From NCBI GenBank assembly GCA_025774845.1, contig JALGZP010000013.1, positions 1-40,360 of the forward strand: 40,360 nt of DNA, read 5' to 3'. This DNA comes from a bacterium. GTDB lineage: Bacteria > Arandabacterota > Arandabacteria > Arandabacterales > Arandabacteraceae. The notes under the pieces are model-generated. The model did not search any database and was not told the DNA's origin. It saw only the letters and a list, made by a program, of their open reading frames with translations. The position numbers and the translations under genes are program-made. Positions 1 to 7,702 of the stretch are shown piece after piece; positions within the stretch are counted from its first letter, which is position 1; every line of letters starts with the position of its first letter.

Positions 1-878
1 TGAATCGTGAGCTCATAGGGTACGGAGTAACTCTGAAGGTCAGAGGTGCTACTGCCGCCTGAGTCATTGTCTGCCTGGATCTCAAACGAGATCACCGTGC
101 CCTCGGGCTGCCCGGGTATCGGCGTGTCCGCCCCATACGTACTATCCGACACAAACGACATCCCAATCGTATTCGGAAGCGGGGACGGTGTCGTCCCCCA
201 GCGAAGCACCACTGAGGTAATGGTCGCGACAGAATCGGTGACATCGGCGTAAACGTCTACATCGACTCCAGCTCCGGGAAACGTGGGGTCCGTGACGATG
301 TTTGAGATAGAAGGGGCCGGGGGTGGTGGCTGTGCATAGTGAACACCCGGGCTCCCATCGGTTGGATAATTCGCAGGTGTCGCGGTCCATTCCGAAGGAG
401 TGTAGGTGGTGTTTGGGTCTGTGACGCCGTAATTACGGACATAGTCATCGTTCTCAAACCTGGTCATGTCGACAACAACGTAGTCGATTATAACGTCACC
501 TGAATCGAGCAACTTGGCCCCATCGCCGATCTTACCGTTCCAATCGCCATTGCTGGAGGACCAGGCCTCACGGGGAAAATCCACCTGAAAAACTATAGTC
601 GTGGTCTGATCGCCTGCAACAAGGGCTTCACCGGGATTGATCAGACCTGAGAGGTCCCATGTGAATATGTCGGCCGTGTTGCCCACGGCAACCAGCGACC
701 AACCTGTAAGATCAACCGCGGCACTGCCCGAATTATAGATCTCGATGAACCGGTCGGTGTTGTAGTTGTACCGGGGATCACACAGCTCTGAGATCAGAAT
801 GCTCGACTGTGCCGATGAGGCGATGAGCCCCAAGAGTATGACACTGGAGACGACCTTTTGAATCAGGGACAACCTCAT
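1..878 (-). CDS. Secreted lamin-tail-domain protein, 3' part cut by window edge
   Basis: My translation from the ATG at 878 stays open for 292 codons and runs off the left edge, so the C-terminus is missing. Residues 1-24 are a signal peptide (MRLSLIQKVV, a Leu/Ile/Ala core, then SSAQS). Residues about 26-150 match a lamin-tail domain: ILISELCDP, then RFIEIYNSG, then VDLTGWSLV, the usual order in extracellular LTD proteins of bacteria. A PPPPAP linker near residue 187 leads into a beta-rich, Ig-like segment. The SD site AGAGGGGG lies 4 bases upstream of the ATG. LTD domains are typically found in secreted nucleases or surface proteins; no catalytic domain is visible in the part present, so the function is unknown. 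Confidence 0.8.
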   Translation of the reverse strand, partial: MRLSLIQKVVSSVILLGLIASSAQSSILISELCDPRYNYNTDRFIEIYNSGSAAVDLTGWSLVAVGNTADIFTWDLSGLINPGEALVAGDQTTTIVFQVDFPREAWSSSNGDWNGKIGDGAKLLDSGDVIIDYVVVDMTRFENDDYVRNYGVTDPNTTYTPSEWTATPANYPTDGSPGVHYAQPPPPAPSISNIVTDPTFPGAGVDVDVYADVTDSVATITSVVLRWGTTPSPLPNTIGMSFVSDSTYGADTPIPGQPEGTVISFEIQADNDSGGSSTSDLQSYSVPYELTI

Positions 879-925
879 GATACCCCCTCTGCATTTCAGC
901 AGTGACACTATCGCGAACTCACTAG

Positions 926-954
926 ATATTATCACATAATGGTGGGTTCTTCAA
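926..954 (-). promoter_or_regulatory. Sigma70-type promoter for the lamin-tail gene
   Basis: On the minus strand TTGAAG (949-954) and TAATAT (926-931) are separated by 17 bases, 47 bases ahead of the ATG at 878. The rest of the 213-base gap (879-1091) shows no gene and no clear terminator for the upstream reductase. Confidence 0.5.
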
Positions 955-1091
955 CGGCAGTATGGTTTCCTGTATTGTGCTTGGTTGGTGTCCCTCTCTA
1001 TGCCGAGTTTAAACCACCTGGTAGAATGGCTTCAGGAAATGGCTTTGCTGCAAAAGGCCCAAGTGTTGTCCGAAACATAATCATAGGTTTG

Positions 1092-2072
1092 TTACCGTCG
1101 CTTGAGGACACCCTCGATTTCTTGCATCTGCTCTGGCAACAGCGGGTCAAACTCCATTGCTCCGGCATTCTCTTCAACCTGCTTCACAGTGCGGAAGCCA
1201 GGGATAGGAATGTTCTTCGGGCTCCGCGCCCACAACCAGGCCAGCGAACCCTGTGCAACAGTTCTTCCCTCGCTGCTAAGGATTTCACGCACGGTTTCGC
1301 GCTTAGCCAGCCACTCCGGATTAGGCCGGCCACCTTTGAAGTACTTCATCCAATCCGGGCTCCTTTCGCCGCGGACGTCGTCAGCTGATGCCTCAGTATC
1401 TGCGTCGTATCTGTTGGTCAAAAGCCCCATCGCCAGCGGGCCCCGGTTGATGGCAGCCAGATCGTACCTCTCACAGAGGTCTACAACGGCTGGATTGTCA
1501 TCCAGAACATTGAGCTGCAATTGGATGGCTGTACAGTGGGGGCCCTGCGCAAATACCTCCGCCCGGTCGGGAAAATCCGTACTCCAGCCGTAAGCGCGGA
1601 TCTTGCCTGAAACTACAAGCTCTTCGAGGGTCTCGCGCACCGGTAGGGCTTCATCTGCCGGGAACCCATTATCATGGAACTGGTACAGGTCAATACAGTC
1701 TGTATTCAGGCGGCTAAGCGAATCTTCAAGAGCTCTGCGGATGCCATCCGGCGATGTATCCACCCCAGTCGCCAGACGGGTGGCTTCGTCGAACACAGCA
1801 TTAAATTTGGTGGCGATTACTACTTTCGAGCGGTGCCCCGCGAGCGCCCTGCCGAGTACCCTTTCGCTGTGCCCCGCCCCATAGACATTGGCCGTGTCGA
1901 AGAAGTCCACTCCACAGTCGATAGCGGCATGTATGGCGCGAATAGACTCCCCATCATCGATTTCACCCCACCCGAGCGGATTCTTGCCGTCGGTCCACGG
2001 ACCCCCTATTGCCCAACATCCCATACCAAGCGCACTAACCTCAATCCCTGAGCGTCCTAAATATCGTCTCAT
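1092..2072 (-). CDS. Aldo/keto reductase
   Basis: A 326-residue aldo/keto reductase, full length for the family, that would reduce an aldehyde or ketone with NAD(P)H in the cytoplasm. The start MRRYLGRSGIEVSALGMGCW is the classic first strand of the TIM barrel. The catalytic tetrad is visible: Asp59 and Tyr64 (FDTANVYG), Lys89 (IATKF) and His133 (YQFHDNG). Near the C-terminus, IPIPGFRTVKQVEENAGA is the usual NADP-binding region of the YajO/Tas-like branch. The physiological substrate cannot be read from sequence. The gene stands alone between a tRNA and a secreted-protein gene, with its own predicted promoter, so I see no pathway link. Confidence 0.93.
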   Translation of the reverse strand: MRRYLGRSGIEVSALGMGCWAIGGPWTDGKNPLGWGEIDDGESIRAIHAAIDCGVDFFDTANVYGAGHSERVLGRALAGHRSKVVIATKFNAVFDEATRLATGVDTSPDGIRRALEDSLSRLNTDCIDLYQFHDNGFPADEALPVRETLEELVVSGKIRAYGWSTDFPDRAEVFAQGPHCTAIQLQLNVLDDNPAVVDLCERYDLAAINRGPLAMGLLTNRYDADTEASADDVRGERSPDWMKYFKGGRPNPEWLAKRETVREILSSEGRTVAQGSLAWLWARSPKNIPIPGFRTVKQVEENAGAMEFDPLLPEQMQEIEGVLKRR

Positions 2073-2145
2073 GGCTTGTCTCCATGCTGCTCAACCGGCA
2101 GCAGATTCAGAATCTCCCATTTGCGTAACACTCAACAACCTATCG

Positions 2146-2174
2146 TATTTACTACGAATCCGATCAGTTGTCAA
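2146..2174 (-). promoter_or_regulatory. Sigma70-type promoter for the aldo/keto reductase
   Basis: On the minus strand TTGACA (2169-2174) is followed after 17 bases by TAAATA (2146-2151). This leaves a leader of about 65-70 bases before the ATG at 2072. The -35 is a perfect consensus; the -10 matches 4 of 6. Confidence 0.55.
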
Positions 2175-2242
2175 CACAGGCACCCGTGGTTGGGCCGGTT
2201 CATCTCAACTTATGATCTCTGCGATTCATTGAATGAGGAAGT

Positions 2243-2320
<78 letters not shown>

Positions 2321-2342
2321 ACCAGATTGCGTTGGCTTGTGT

Positions 2343-3125
2343 CTATTTACCCTTAAAATCCGGTTTGCGTTTCTCGACGAAAGCCGTTGTTCCTTCCCTG
2401 GAATCTTCGGAAGCGAATACCAGTCCGAAAAGATCGGCCTCCAATACGAGCCCGTCATCAAGACTCATATTGAGGCCGCTATCGACGGCTTCCAGACAGT
2501 ACTTTACTGCCAGTGGACCTTGTTTCGCAATAGTCTTGGCAGATTTTTCACATGCTTCGATCAACTGGTCTTGCGGCACCACCCTGTTTACAAGGCCGTA
2601 CCGCCCGGCCGTCTCTGCATCGATCGGCCGCCCGGTGAGGATCATCTCCATCGCCCTGCCCTTTCCGACAAGTCTGGGGAGTCGCTGCGTGCCGCCGAAA
2701 CCGGGAATGAGACCGAGTCCGACCTCGGGCTGACCGAGTTTTGCGTTTTCAGATGCGATCCGGTAGGTGCACGCCATCGCGATCTCACAGCCGCCACCGA
2801 GGGCGAATCCGTTTACCGCAGCTATAACCGGCTTTCCCAACCGTTCGATCATACTGAAGAGCTTCTGGCCGCGCCTTGCATAGTCCCGGGCACCATCCGC
2901 GCTGAGTTCTAAGAACTCTGTGATGTCGGCGCCGGCCACAAAGGCTTTCTCACCACTTCCCGTCAGGATCACTGCTGCAACATCATCATCCCCGGCCAGG
3001 CTCTCGAACGCATCCGAAAGTTCCTGCACCGTCTTGACATTGAGCGCATTCAAAACCTTGGGTCTATTAATCGTCACGTAAGCAATGTTGTCCTTCTTCT
3101 CAACCAGCACGTTCTCATAAGGCAT
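2343..3125 (-). CDS. crt: Enoyl-CoA hydratase (crotonase)
   Basis: A 260-residue crotonase that hydrates trans-2-enoyl-CoA, most likely crotonyl-CoA, to the (S)-3-hydroxyacyl-CoA in the cytoplasm. The oxyanion-hole segment FVAGADI (62-68), GFALGGGCEIAM with Glu114, and QPEVGLGLIPGFGG with Glu134 carry the two catalytic glutamates equivalent to Glu144 and Glu164 of rat enoyl-CoA hydratase. SD GGGAGGA precedes the ATG by 7 bases. It is the third gene of an operon after a leucine-dehydrogenase-like gene and butyrate kinase, 20 bases from the latter. It probably supplies the hydratase step that is missing from the beta-oxidation operon at 30.1-34.3 kb. Confidence 0.93.
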   Translation of the reverse strand: MPYENVLVEKKDNIAYVTINRPKVLNALNVKTVQELSDAFESLAGDDDVAAVILTGSGEKAFVAGADITEFLELSADGARDYARRGQKLFSMIERLGKPVIAAVNGFALGGGCEIAMACTYRIASENAKLGQPEVGLGLIPGFGGTQRLPRLVGKGRAMEMILTGRPIDAETAGRYGLVNRVVPQDQLIEACEKSAKTIAKQGPLAVKYCLEAVDSGLNMSLDDGLVLEADLFGLVFASEDSREGTTAFVEKRKPDFKGK

Positions 3126-3145
3126 TTGTTTTCCTCCCGTGAAAC

Positions 3146-4255
3146 TTAAAGCATCAATGGTTCAACACTTTCCGGATACGTTTTTACCTTCTCCGTGCCC
3201 TGTAGTACTCTCAGACAACCGAGAACAAGAGCCTTGAGCTCATCCTCACCCGGATAGAGTTTAACAGGCGCTATGAACTCGGATCGTTGCTTTATCCAAT
3301 CGGTAAGCATTTTGCTTCCGGCCAGACCGCCCGTGAGCACTATTGCATTAACCTCACCCTTGAGCACCGTCGCCATGGCCCCAATCTCTTTTGCTATCTG
3401 GTACGCCATCGCTTCATAGACAGCCGCTGCCACCGGATCACCACCGGCGATCCTGTCTTCGACATCCTTGGCGGAGTTGGTACCGAGATATGATACCATC
3501 CCGCCTCTGCCCACCAGCGCGCGTTTCGCATCATCCCGTGTCAACTCGCCGTTAAAGACAAAGTCGATCAGGCCCAGTGCAGGTAAGCCGCCGGCACGTT
3601 CCGGTGAGAAGGGTCCGCCACTATTTGCATCGTTCGCGTCGATTATCCTTCCCTTCCTCAAGGGACAGACGGAGATGCCCCCGCCCAAGTGAGCAACTAT
3701 GAGATTGACCTCGTCAAGCCCACGTCCCAGATCCGATGCCGCGACTCTTGCTGTGGCTTTTATATTAAGCGCATGGGACAGGCTGAGGCGCGGTATCTCC
3801 TTATGACCGGAAAGCCGCGCGAGTGTCTCAAACTCATCCACGCTCGGTGGATCGACCATGTAAGAGGGAATACCGAGGTCCCAGCCGATACCAAAGGCCA
3901 GAACCGGCCCCAGGTTCGCGGCATGCTCGCCCTGAAAACCCTCTCTCCCATCAGCTATCATCAGCTCATTGACCGCATACGTGCCGCTTACCACCGGACG
4001 CAGGAGCCCACCCCTGCCGACAACCGCCGAAAGCGAACCCAGGTCTATGCCCTGCTCCTGAAGTGCCTCGGTGACCATCCGTTTTCTGAATTCATACTGG
4101 TCCCAGATCTTGTCGAACTCGGCCAGATCGAGCTCCGAGTGCCTGACCGTATCCACAAGCACCGGTGTCTCATCATCGTATACGGCAATCTTGGTTGAAG
4201 TGGAACCGGGATTCATGGCGAGGATTCTGAATGGTTTGGCCTTACGCACAGCCAT
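3146..4255 (-). CDS. buk: Butyrate kinase
   Basis: An acetokinase-family enzyme of 369 residues that interconverts butyryl phosphate (or isobutyryl/isovaleryl phosphate) and the free acid with ADP/ATP. The first strand LAMNPGSTSTKIAVYDDE and the later VAHLGGGISV are the phosphate-binding loops typical of Buk; the length fits Buk (about 355-370) rather than AckA (about 400). I chose the ATG at 4255 because GGAG lies 8 bases upstream; a TTG at 4261 would sit only 2 bases from it. It lies 14 bases after a leucine-dehydrogenase-like gene, an arrangement recalling Bacillus bkd operons. No phosphotransbutyrylase gene is present in the window, so its partner is elsewhere or different. Confidence 0.9.
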   Translation of the reverse strand: MAVRKAKPFRILAMNPGSTSTKIAVYDDETPVLVDTVRHSELDLAEFDKIWDQYEFRKRMVTEALQEQGIDLGSLSAVVGRGGLLRPVVSGTYAVNELMIADGREGFQGEHAANLGPVLAFGIGWDLGIPSYMVDPPSVDEFETLARLSGHKEIPRLSLSHALNIKATARVAASDLGRGLDEVNLIVAHLGGGISVCPLRKGRIIDANDANSGGPFSPERAGGLPALGLIDFVFNGELTRDDAKRALVGRGGMVSYLGTNSAKDVEDRIAGGDPVAAAVYEAMAYQIAKEIGAMATVLKGEVNAIVLTGGLAGSKMLTDWIKQRSEFIAPVKLYPGEDELKALVLGCLRVLQGTEKVKTYPESVEPLML

Positions 4256-4269
4256 CAACAACGCTCCAT

Positions 4270-5358
4270 CTATAGACCGATGTCGGGAGGATGGGTGAGA
4301 ATCGTTCTGACCCTCCCCACGCTCTCTATCCGTTCAACGGCCATCTTACGCGCAGCCCGGTAAGGCGCGATGTCCTCTCGTCTCGACCGGTCGAGCACTC
4401 TCACCATCACGTCGTAGATTTCCTCAGCCCGTCTCAAGCCCTCCTCCTGGCTGACGGGCGCCGTGCTATCGGCGCTCTGAAACAACTCACCGCCGCTTAT
4501 GACGAAGTCGGGGGCAAAGAGGATACCTCTCTTGTGAAGGAGATCACCTATCACATCTGATTCAATAACGTGATACGCAGCACCTGCTATGATCTTACAC
4601 TTAAGCTGTTCGAGAGTGATGTCATTGATAACGCCGCCGAGCGCACACGGGGACAATACATCGCATTCACATCCGAGGATCGCATCGGGCCTTACTATCT
4701 CAACATCCGGGACATCATCCTGCACGCGTTTCATCGCGTCGTAGACGATATCGGTTAAGATGAGTTTCGCCCCTTCGTCATAGAGATACCTGGCCAGATG
4801 TGCTCCCACTTCACCGATACCCTGGATGCCAACGCGCCTTCCCTTCAGACTCGACATGCCGAACACCATCTTGCAGCACGCCCTCATACCACAGACAACA
4901 CCGTAGGCTGTGATCTTGGCGCCATCGGTCATCGCCGCGCCGTGCGAAACGAAAGGGGCAATCTGATCGGTCTCCCGCATTACGTATCTGAGGTCACGCT
5001 CGTCGGTGCCGAGATCCCCGTATGTCACGAACCTCCCCTTGAGTCCCTCCACAAATCGGCCAAACGCACGAAAATACGCCTCGCTCTTGTCTTTGGTTGG
5101 GTCACCCCAGAGCACCGCCTTGCCACCACCCGTGTCGCAATCCGCCACGGCAGCCTGATAGGTCATACTCCGGGAGAGTCTGAGGGCGTCCTTGAGAGCC
5201 TCACCCTCATCCTCGTAGTCCCACATCCGGGTGCCACCCAGCGCCGGACCCAGCGTTGTATCGTGGATGGCTACTATCGCACGGAGACCGGTCGTCTTGT
5301 CATAACAAAAGACCAGTTCTTCGTGTCCGTGCATATCCATCAGTTCAAAAATAGACAT
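4270..5358 (-). CDS. Leucine dehydrogenase-like (Glu/Leu/Phe/Val dehydrogenase family) with altered active site
   Basis: A GLFV-family amino acid dehydrogenase of about 362 residues, expected to deaminate a branched-chain amino acid oxidatively with NAD+. The N-terminus MSIFELMDMHGHEELVFCYD, then IHDTTLGPALGGTRMW, then GGGKAVL with the catalytic lysine, GDLGT with the catalytic aspartate and the Rossmann motif GIQGIGEVG follow Bacillus leucine dehydrogenase closely. Two expected substrate contacts differ: MTYK is MTYQ, and the usual VINAGG is VISGG. It may therefore use another substrate. The ATG at 5358 fits family N-termini and a promoter just upstream; an in-frame ATG at 5382 lies inside that promoter and has only a weak SD. 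It heads the operon with buk and crt. Confidence 0.82.
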   Translation of the reverse strand: MSIFELMDMHGHEELVFCYDKTTGLRAIVAIHDTTLGPALGGTRMWDYEDEGEALKDALRLSRSMTYQAAVADCDTGGGKAVLWGDPTKDKSEAYFRAFGRFVEGLKGRFVTYGDLGTDERDLRYVMRETDQIAPFVSHGAAMTDGAKITAYGVVCGMRACCKMVFGMSSLKGRRVGIQGIGEVGAHLARYLYDEGAKLILTDIVYDAMKRVQDDVPDVEIVRPDAILGCECDVLSPCALGGVINDITLEQLKCKIIAGAAYHVIESDVIGDLLHKRGILFAPDFVISGGELFQSADSTAPVSQEEGLRRAEEIYDVMVRVLDRSRREDIAPYRAARKMAVERIESVGRVRTILTHPPDIGL

Positions 5359-5369
5359 CGTAGTGAGAG

Positions 5370-5398
5370 ATTTAACATACATACGCAGCTCTTGTCAA
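5370..5398 (-). promoter_or_regulatory. Sigma70-type promoter of the dehydrogenase-buk-crt operon
   Basis: TTGACA (5393-5398) and TTAAAT (5370-5375) are 17 bases apart on the minus strand. Transcription would start near 5363, about 5 bases before the ATG at 5358, giving a nearly leaderless message. The alternative ATG at 5382 would lie in the promoter spacer. Confidence 0.5.
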
Positions 5399-5571
5399 AC
5401 CATTCCGATTGGCCCGCGTGCCGATATCCACCAACCAAGACCTGACTTGGCGAAGAAAGCAAAGACAACGATGGTTATCGGCCAGAAACCCGTGGCATAA
5501 GCCAGCCAAAGCCTTGAAACACAGGGGTTTCCAGCATAATAACGAAATTGATAATTTATCGCATAGAACCG

Positions 5572-5600
5572 TTGACAAACGCAAAAGAAAGTGATAAACT
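5572..5600 (+). promoter_or_regulatory. Sigma70-type promoter of the cohesin-like gene cluster
   Basis: TTGACA (5572-5577), 17 bases, TAAACT (5595-5600). It faces the minus-strand promoter at 5370-5398 across the 504-base gap between the divergent genes. A start near 5607 gives a leader of about 255 bases before the ATG at 5863. Confidence 0.5.
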
Positions 5601-5603
5601 GCG

Positions 5604-5862
5604 CCTTGCTGGGAATGCAAGGATGCAGGGTGCGGGGAAATTCCAGAATAAGATCGCAGAGACACCTCTGTAATAGGATTTTACATATTTGTCTGGAATT
5701 GTTGGGCTTTGTTTGGTTTTGTTTGGCCCGTTTACAGAAATGCTCGGCAGAGAAAGGGGGTGAGAATGAGCGCCAGTGACGTCTGCATGGAGGCGGACGC
5801 CCATCTAAAGAACGGATTCTACTGGATCGGTTCTCTATCTCGAGAAAGGAGATGGACGAAAA
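5604..5862 (+). promoter_or_regulatory. Long structured 5' leader, no known riboswitch class recognised
   Basis: The leader has nested inverted repeats. A hairpin CCTTGC/GCAAGG (5604-5622) sits at the predicted start. A perfect 9-base stem AATTCCAGA (5639-5647) / TCTGGAATT (5692-5700) encloses a small hairpin CAGAG-ACAC-CTCTG (5657-5670). Two copies of T(3-4)GTTTGG (5708-5726) lie between GGGC and GCCC. A further stem GTCTGC/GCGGAC lies near 5779-5796. A strong SD-like AAAGGGGGTGAG sits before an ATG at 5766 that opens a 59-codon frame overlapping the next gene. The remainder of the gap, 5399-5571, shows no gene. The regulatory role is inferred. Confidence 0.35.
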
Positions 5863-7602
5863 ATGATGAAAGGTCTTGTTATCTCAATGGCGATTATCGC
5901 CGTCACCGTAGGTCTTACACTGGCACCTCCCACCTCTACTGCTAACGCCCAATGCGTGGGTATTAACGTGCGGATTGACACCCTCATCGTCAATCCTGGT
6001 GACAACGTCCTCGTTCCGGTTTACATAGAAGACGTCACCGGTTGGGGTGTTCTTGGTTTTGATATGGAGATCTGCTGGTGTGATCTTCCGGTCGGCCTGC
6101 TTGAGTTTGAGTACTGTCAGATCGGTGAAGTGATGATAAACTCAGGCTGGGGCGCCCCCGTTTGTGGTCCATGTGGCGACAACTGTATCAGCATAGCCGG
6201 TGCAGGCGTCGGTCCGCTAGTGGGCGAGGGCGTTCTCTTCTATCTTAAGTTTGCTGTGAGCACAAACGCCAAGCCCTGCATGTGCTGCCCCATCACGTTC
6301 AACCACGTCAACCTTTATGATCCTGAGGATCCGCTTGATGTGTGTTGGGAGAACGGCTTGATCTGTGTCGACTGGTGTGATGTCGAAGGTGTAGTCAACT
6401 ACTGGAAGTGCTGCTTTGACGAGTGTGATGAGCCGTACTTCATCAGGCAGCTTGACGGTGCCTACATGCATCTTACCGATTGCCTCGGCAACCACATCGC
6501 AAGCCAGTACACGGATGTCAACGGGTACTACCTGTTTGACTGCCTTGACCCGCTCAGCTATGTCGGTGGTTGCTACTGTGTGAGCATAGACTACTGTCCG
6601 ATCCTTCCATGCATCACCGCGATGGATGCAGCCCTTGTGCTCCAGAACGTGGTATGCCTGGATGATCTGGATGACTGCCCGTTCCCGTATGGTGTCGGCA
6701 TGGTCTACCCTCAGCAGGTGGCGGCTGACGTGAACTGCAGTGGTAGGATAACATCGCTTGATGCATCCTTCATTCTGCAGTACTCAGTTGGTCTCATCAA
6801 CATCTTCCCGTGTCCCGACCCGTGGAAGTTCTATGCGATTCCGGGTAACTGCGTTACCAGTTGTCCGGGTGAGGTCAACTGGATCGGTGTCCAGTACGGT
6901 GACGTCAACGGTTGTCCCGCGTGTCCGCCGGTCGGTCCCGTGATGGATCTGGCCAACGATACGTCGGTCAAGCTGGGTGTGCCGAATCACATCGGTGGCC
7001 AGGTAGAGATACCTGTCAAGGTCAGGAACGCCCACAGTGTGATGGCAGTGGACCTGGTCGTCGACTACAATACGACCGACTTCAGGGTTGCCTCGGTTGA
7101 GGACATCGGCCTGGCTGACGGCTTCAGCCTCGCTTATAACCCCGGCACCGGCCAGCTTCGTATCGCGATGGCGGGTCTGAGCACGTTCAGTGGCAATGGC
7201 AGGATAGTCAAGATCACGTTTGACAAGATCTCGCCATGGGCCACGGCCAGCAAAGTGAACATCGCAGAAGCCTCCTTCAACGACGTGGAAGCCCGGATCG
7301 AGGGTGAAGTGACAGAGCGGAGAGTTGAGTTCGCTCTGGGTCCGATAGCTCCTAACCCGTTTGTTGAGGGCACATCGGTGAAGTTCAGCATGGCGAAGAG
7401 TGCCCCGGTGACCTTGAGCATCTACAATGTCAATGGCCAGTTGGTTAAGACACTTGTGGATGGCGAGATGTCAGCAGGTGCGCAGCAAGTATCGTGGGAC
7501 GGCAGTGACATGGCGGGTAACACGGCAGCACGCGGTGTCTACTTCTGTCGCATGCACACTGAGGACTTCACAGCTACAACGAAGATACTGAGGATGCAGT
7601 AA
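5863..7602 (+). CDS. Secreted Cys-rich protein with cohesin-like, dockerin-like and FlgD-like domains
   Basis: 579 residues. A signal peptide ends near STANA (29). Residues about 34-178 are cohesin-like (VNPGDNVLVPVYIEDVTGWG, then GVLGFDMEI, then GEGVLFYLKF). Residues about 196-228 resemble a carboxypeptidase-regulatory or Cna-B-like unit (GAYMHLTD, DVNGYYLFDC). Residues about 249-312 are dockerin-like: one calcium loop ADVNCSGRITSLDA is intact, and the first repeat keeps only its helix (ITAMDAALVLQNVV). A second cohesin-like domain spans about 367-480, and a FlgD-like C-terminal domain with PNPF runs 488-579. I count 31 cysteines, 30 of them between residues 31 and 354, suggesting disulfides outside the cytoplasm. 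GGAG lies 11 bases before the ATG. A close paralogue follows. The exact role is unknown. Confidence 0.88.
   Translation: MMKGLVISMAIIAVTVGLTLAPPTSTANAQCVGINVRIDTLIVNPGDNVLVPVYIEDVTGWGVLGFDMEICWCDLPVGLLEFEYCQIGEVMINSGWGAPVCGPCGDNCISIAGAGVGPLVGEGVLFYLKFAVSTNAKPCMCCPITFNHVNLYDPEDPLDVCWENGLICVDWCDVEGVVNYWKCCFDECDEPYFIRQLDGAYMHLTDCLGNHIASQYTDVNGYYLFDCLDPLSYVGGCYCVSIDYCPILPCITAMDAALVLQNVVCLDDLDDCPFPYGVGMVYPQQVAADVNCSGRITSLDASFILQYSVGLINIFPCPDPWKFYAIPGNCVTSCPGEVNWIGVQYGDVNGCPACPPVGPVMDLANDTSVKLGVPNHIGGQVEIPVKVRNAHSVMAVDLVVDYNTTDFRVASVEDIGLADGFSLAYNPGTGQLRIAMAGLSTFSGNGRIVKITFDKISPWATASKVNIAEASFNDVEARIEGEVTERRVEFALGPIAPNPFVEGTSVKFSMAKSAPVTLSIYNVNGQLVKTLVDGEMSAGAQQVSWDGSDMAGNTAARGVYFCRMHTEDFTATTKILRMQ
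5959..7602 (+). repeat. Copy 1 of a 1.64-kb tandem gene duplication
   Basis: This part of the first Cys-rich gene aligns end to end with 8531-10177, differing in length by about one codon. The last 230 bases are nearly identical between copies, including long runs of identical synonymous codons, while the middle is more diverged. Confidence 0.85.
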
Positions 7603-7640
7603 TACATCTTGCCTTCGGGCATAACGTGGTAACCCGCGTG

Positions 7641-7673
7641 ACCCGCCCTGATGCCTCTCAACTCAGGGCGGGT
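7641..7673 (+). terminator. Intercistronic hairpin, possible attenuator or weak terminator
   Basis: A perfect 11-base inverted repeat ACCCGCCCTGA (7641-7651) / TCAGGGCGGGT (7663-7673) with an 11-base loop lies between the two paralogous genes. No T-run follows, so it may process or stabilise a shared mRNA rather than end it. The next SD starts 15 bases later. Confidence 0.45.
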
Positions 7674-7702
7674 TGCCGGGGGTTACACGGGAGGTAATGA
7701 TG

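Noticed and set aside
939-1388. 149-codon plus-strand frame near the start of the window
   Set aside because: Most of it is antisense to the aldo/keto reductase, and the rest covers the promoter of the minus-strand gene; no domain visible.
5852-5866. Four-codon frame (ATG GAC GAA AAA TGA) just before the 5863 start
   Set aside because: The SD abuts its ATG with no spacing, so initiation there is unlikely.
5766-5945. 59-codon frame with a strong SD inside the leader of the cohesin-like gene
   Set aside because: It overlaps the signal-peptide region of the real gene in another frame and its peptide has no recognisable features; kept only as part of the leader description.
7641-7673. The inverted repeat read as a strong rho-independent terminator
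   Set aside because: It lacks a following T-run, so it is reported only as a possible attenuator or processing hairpin.
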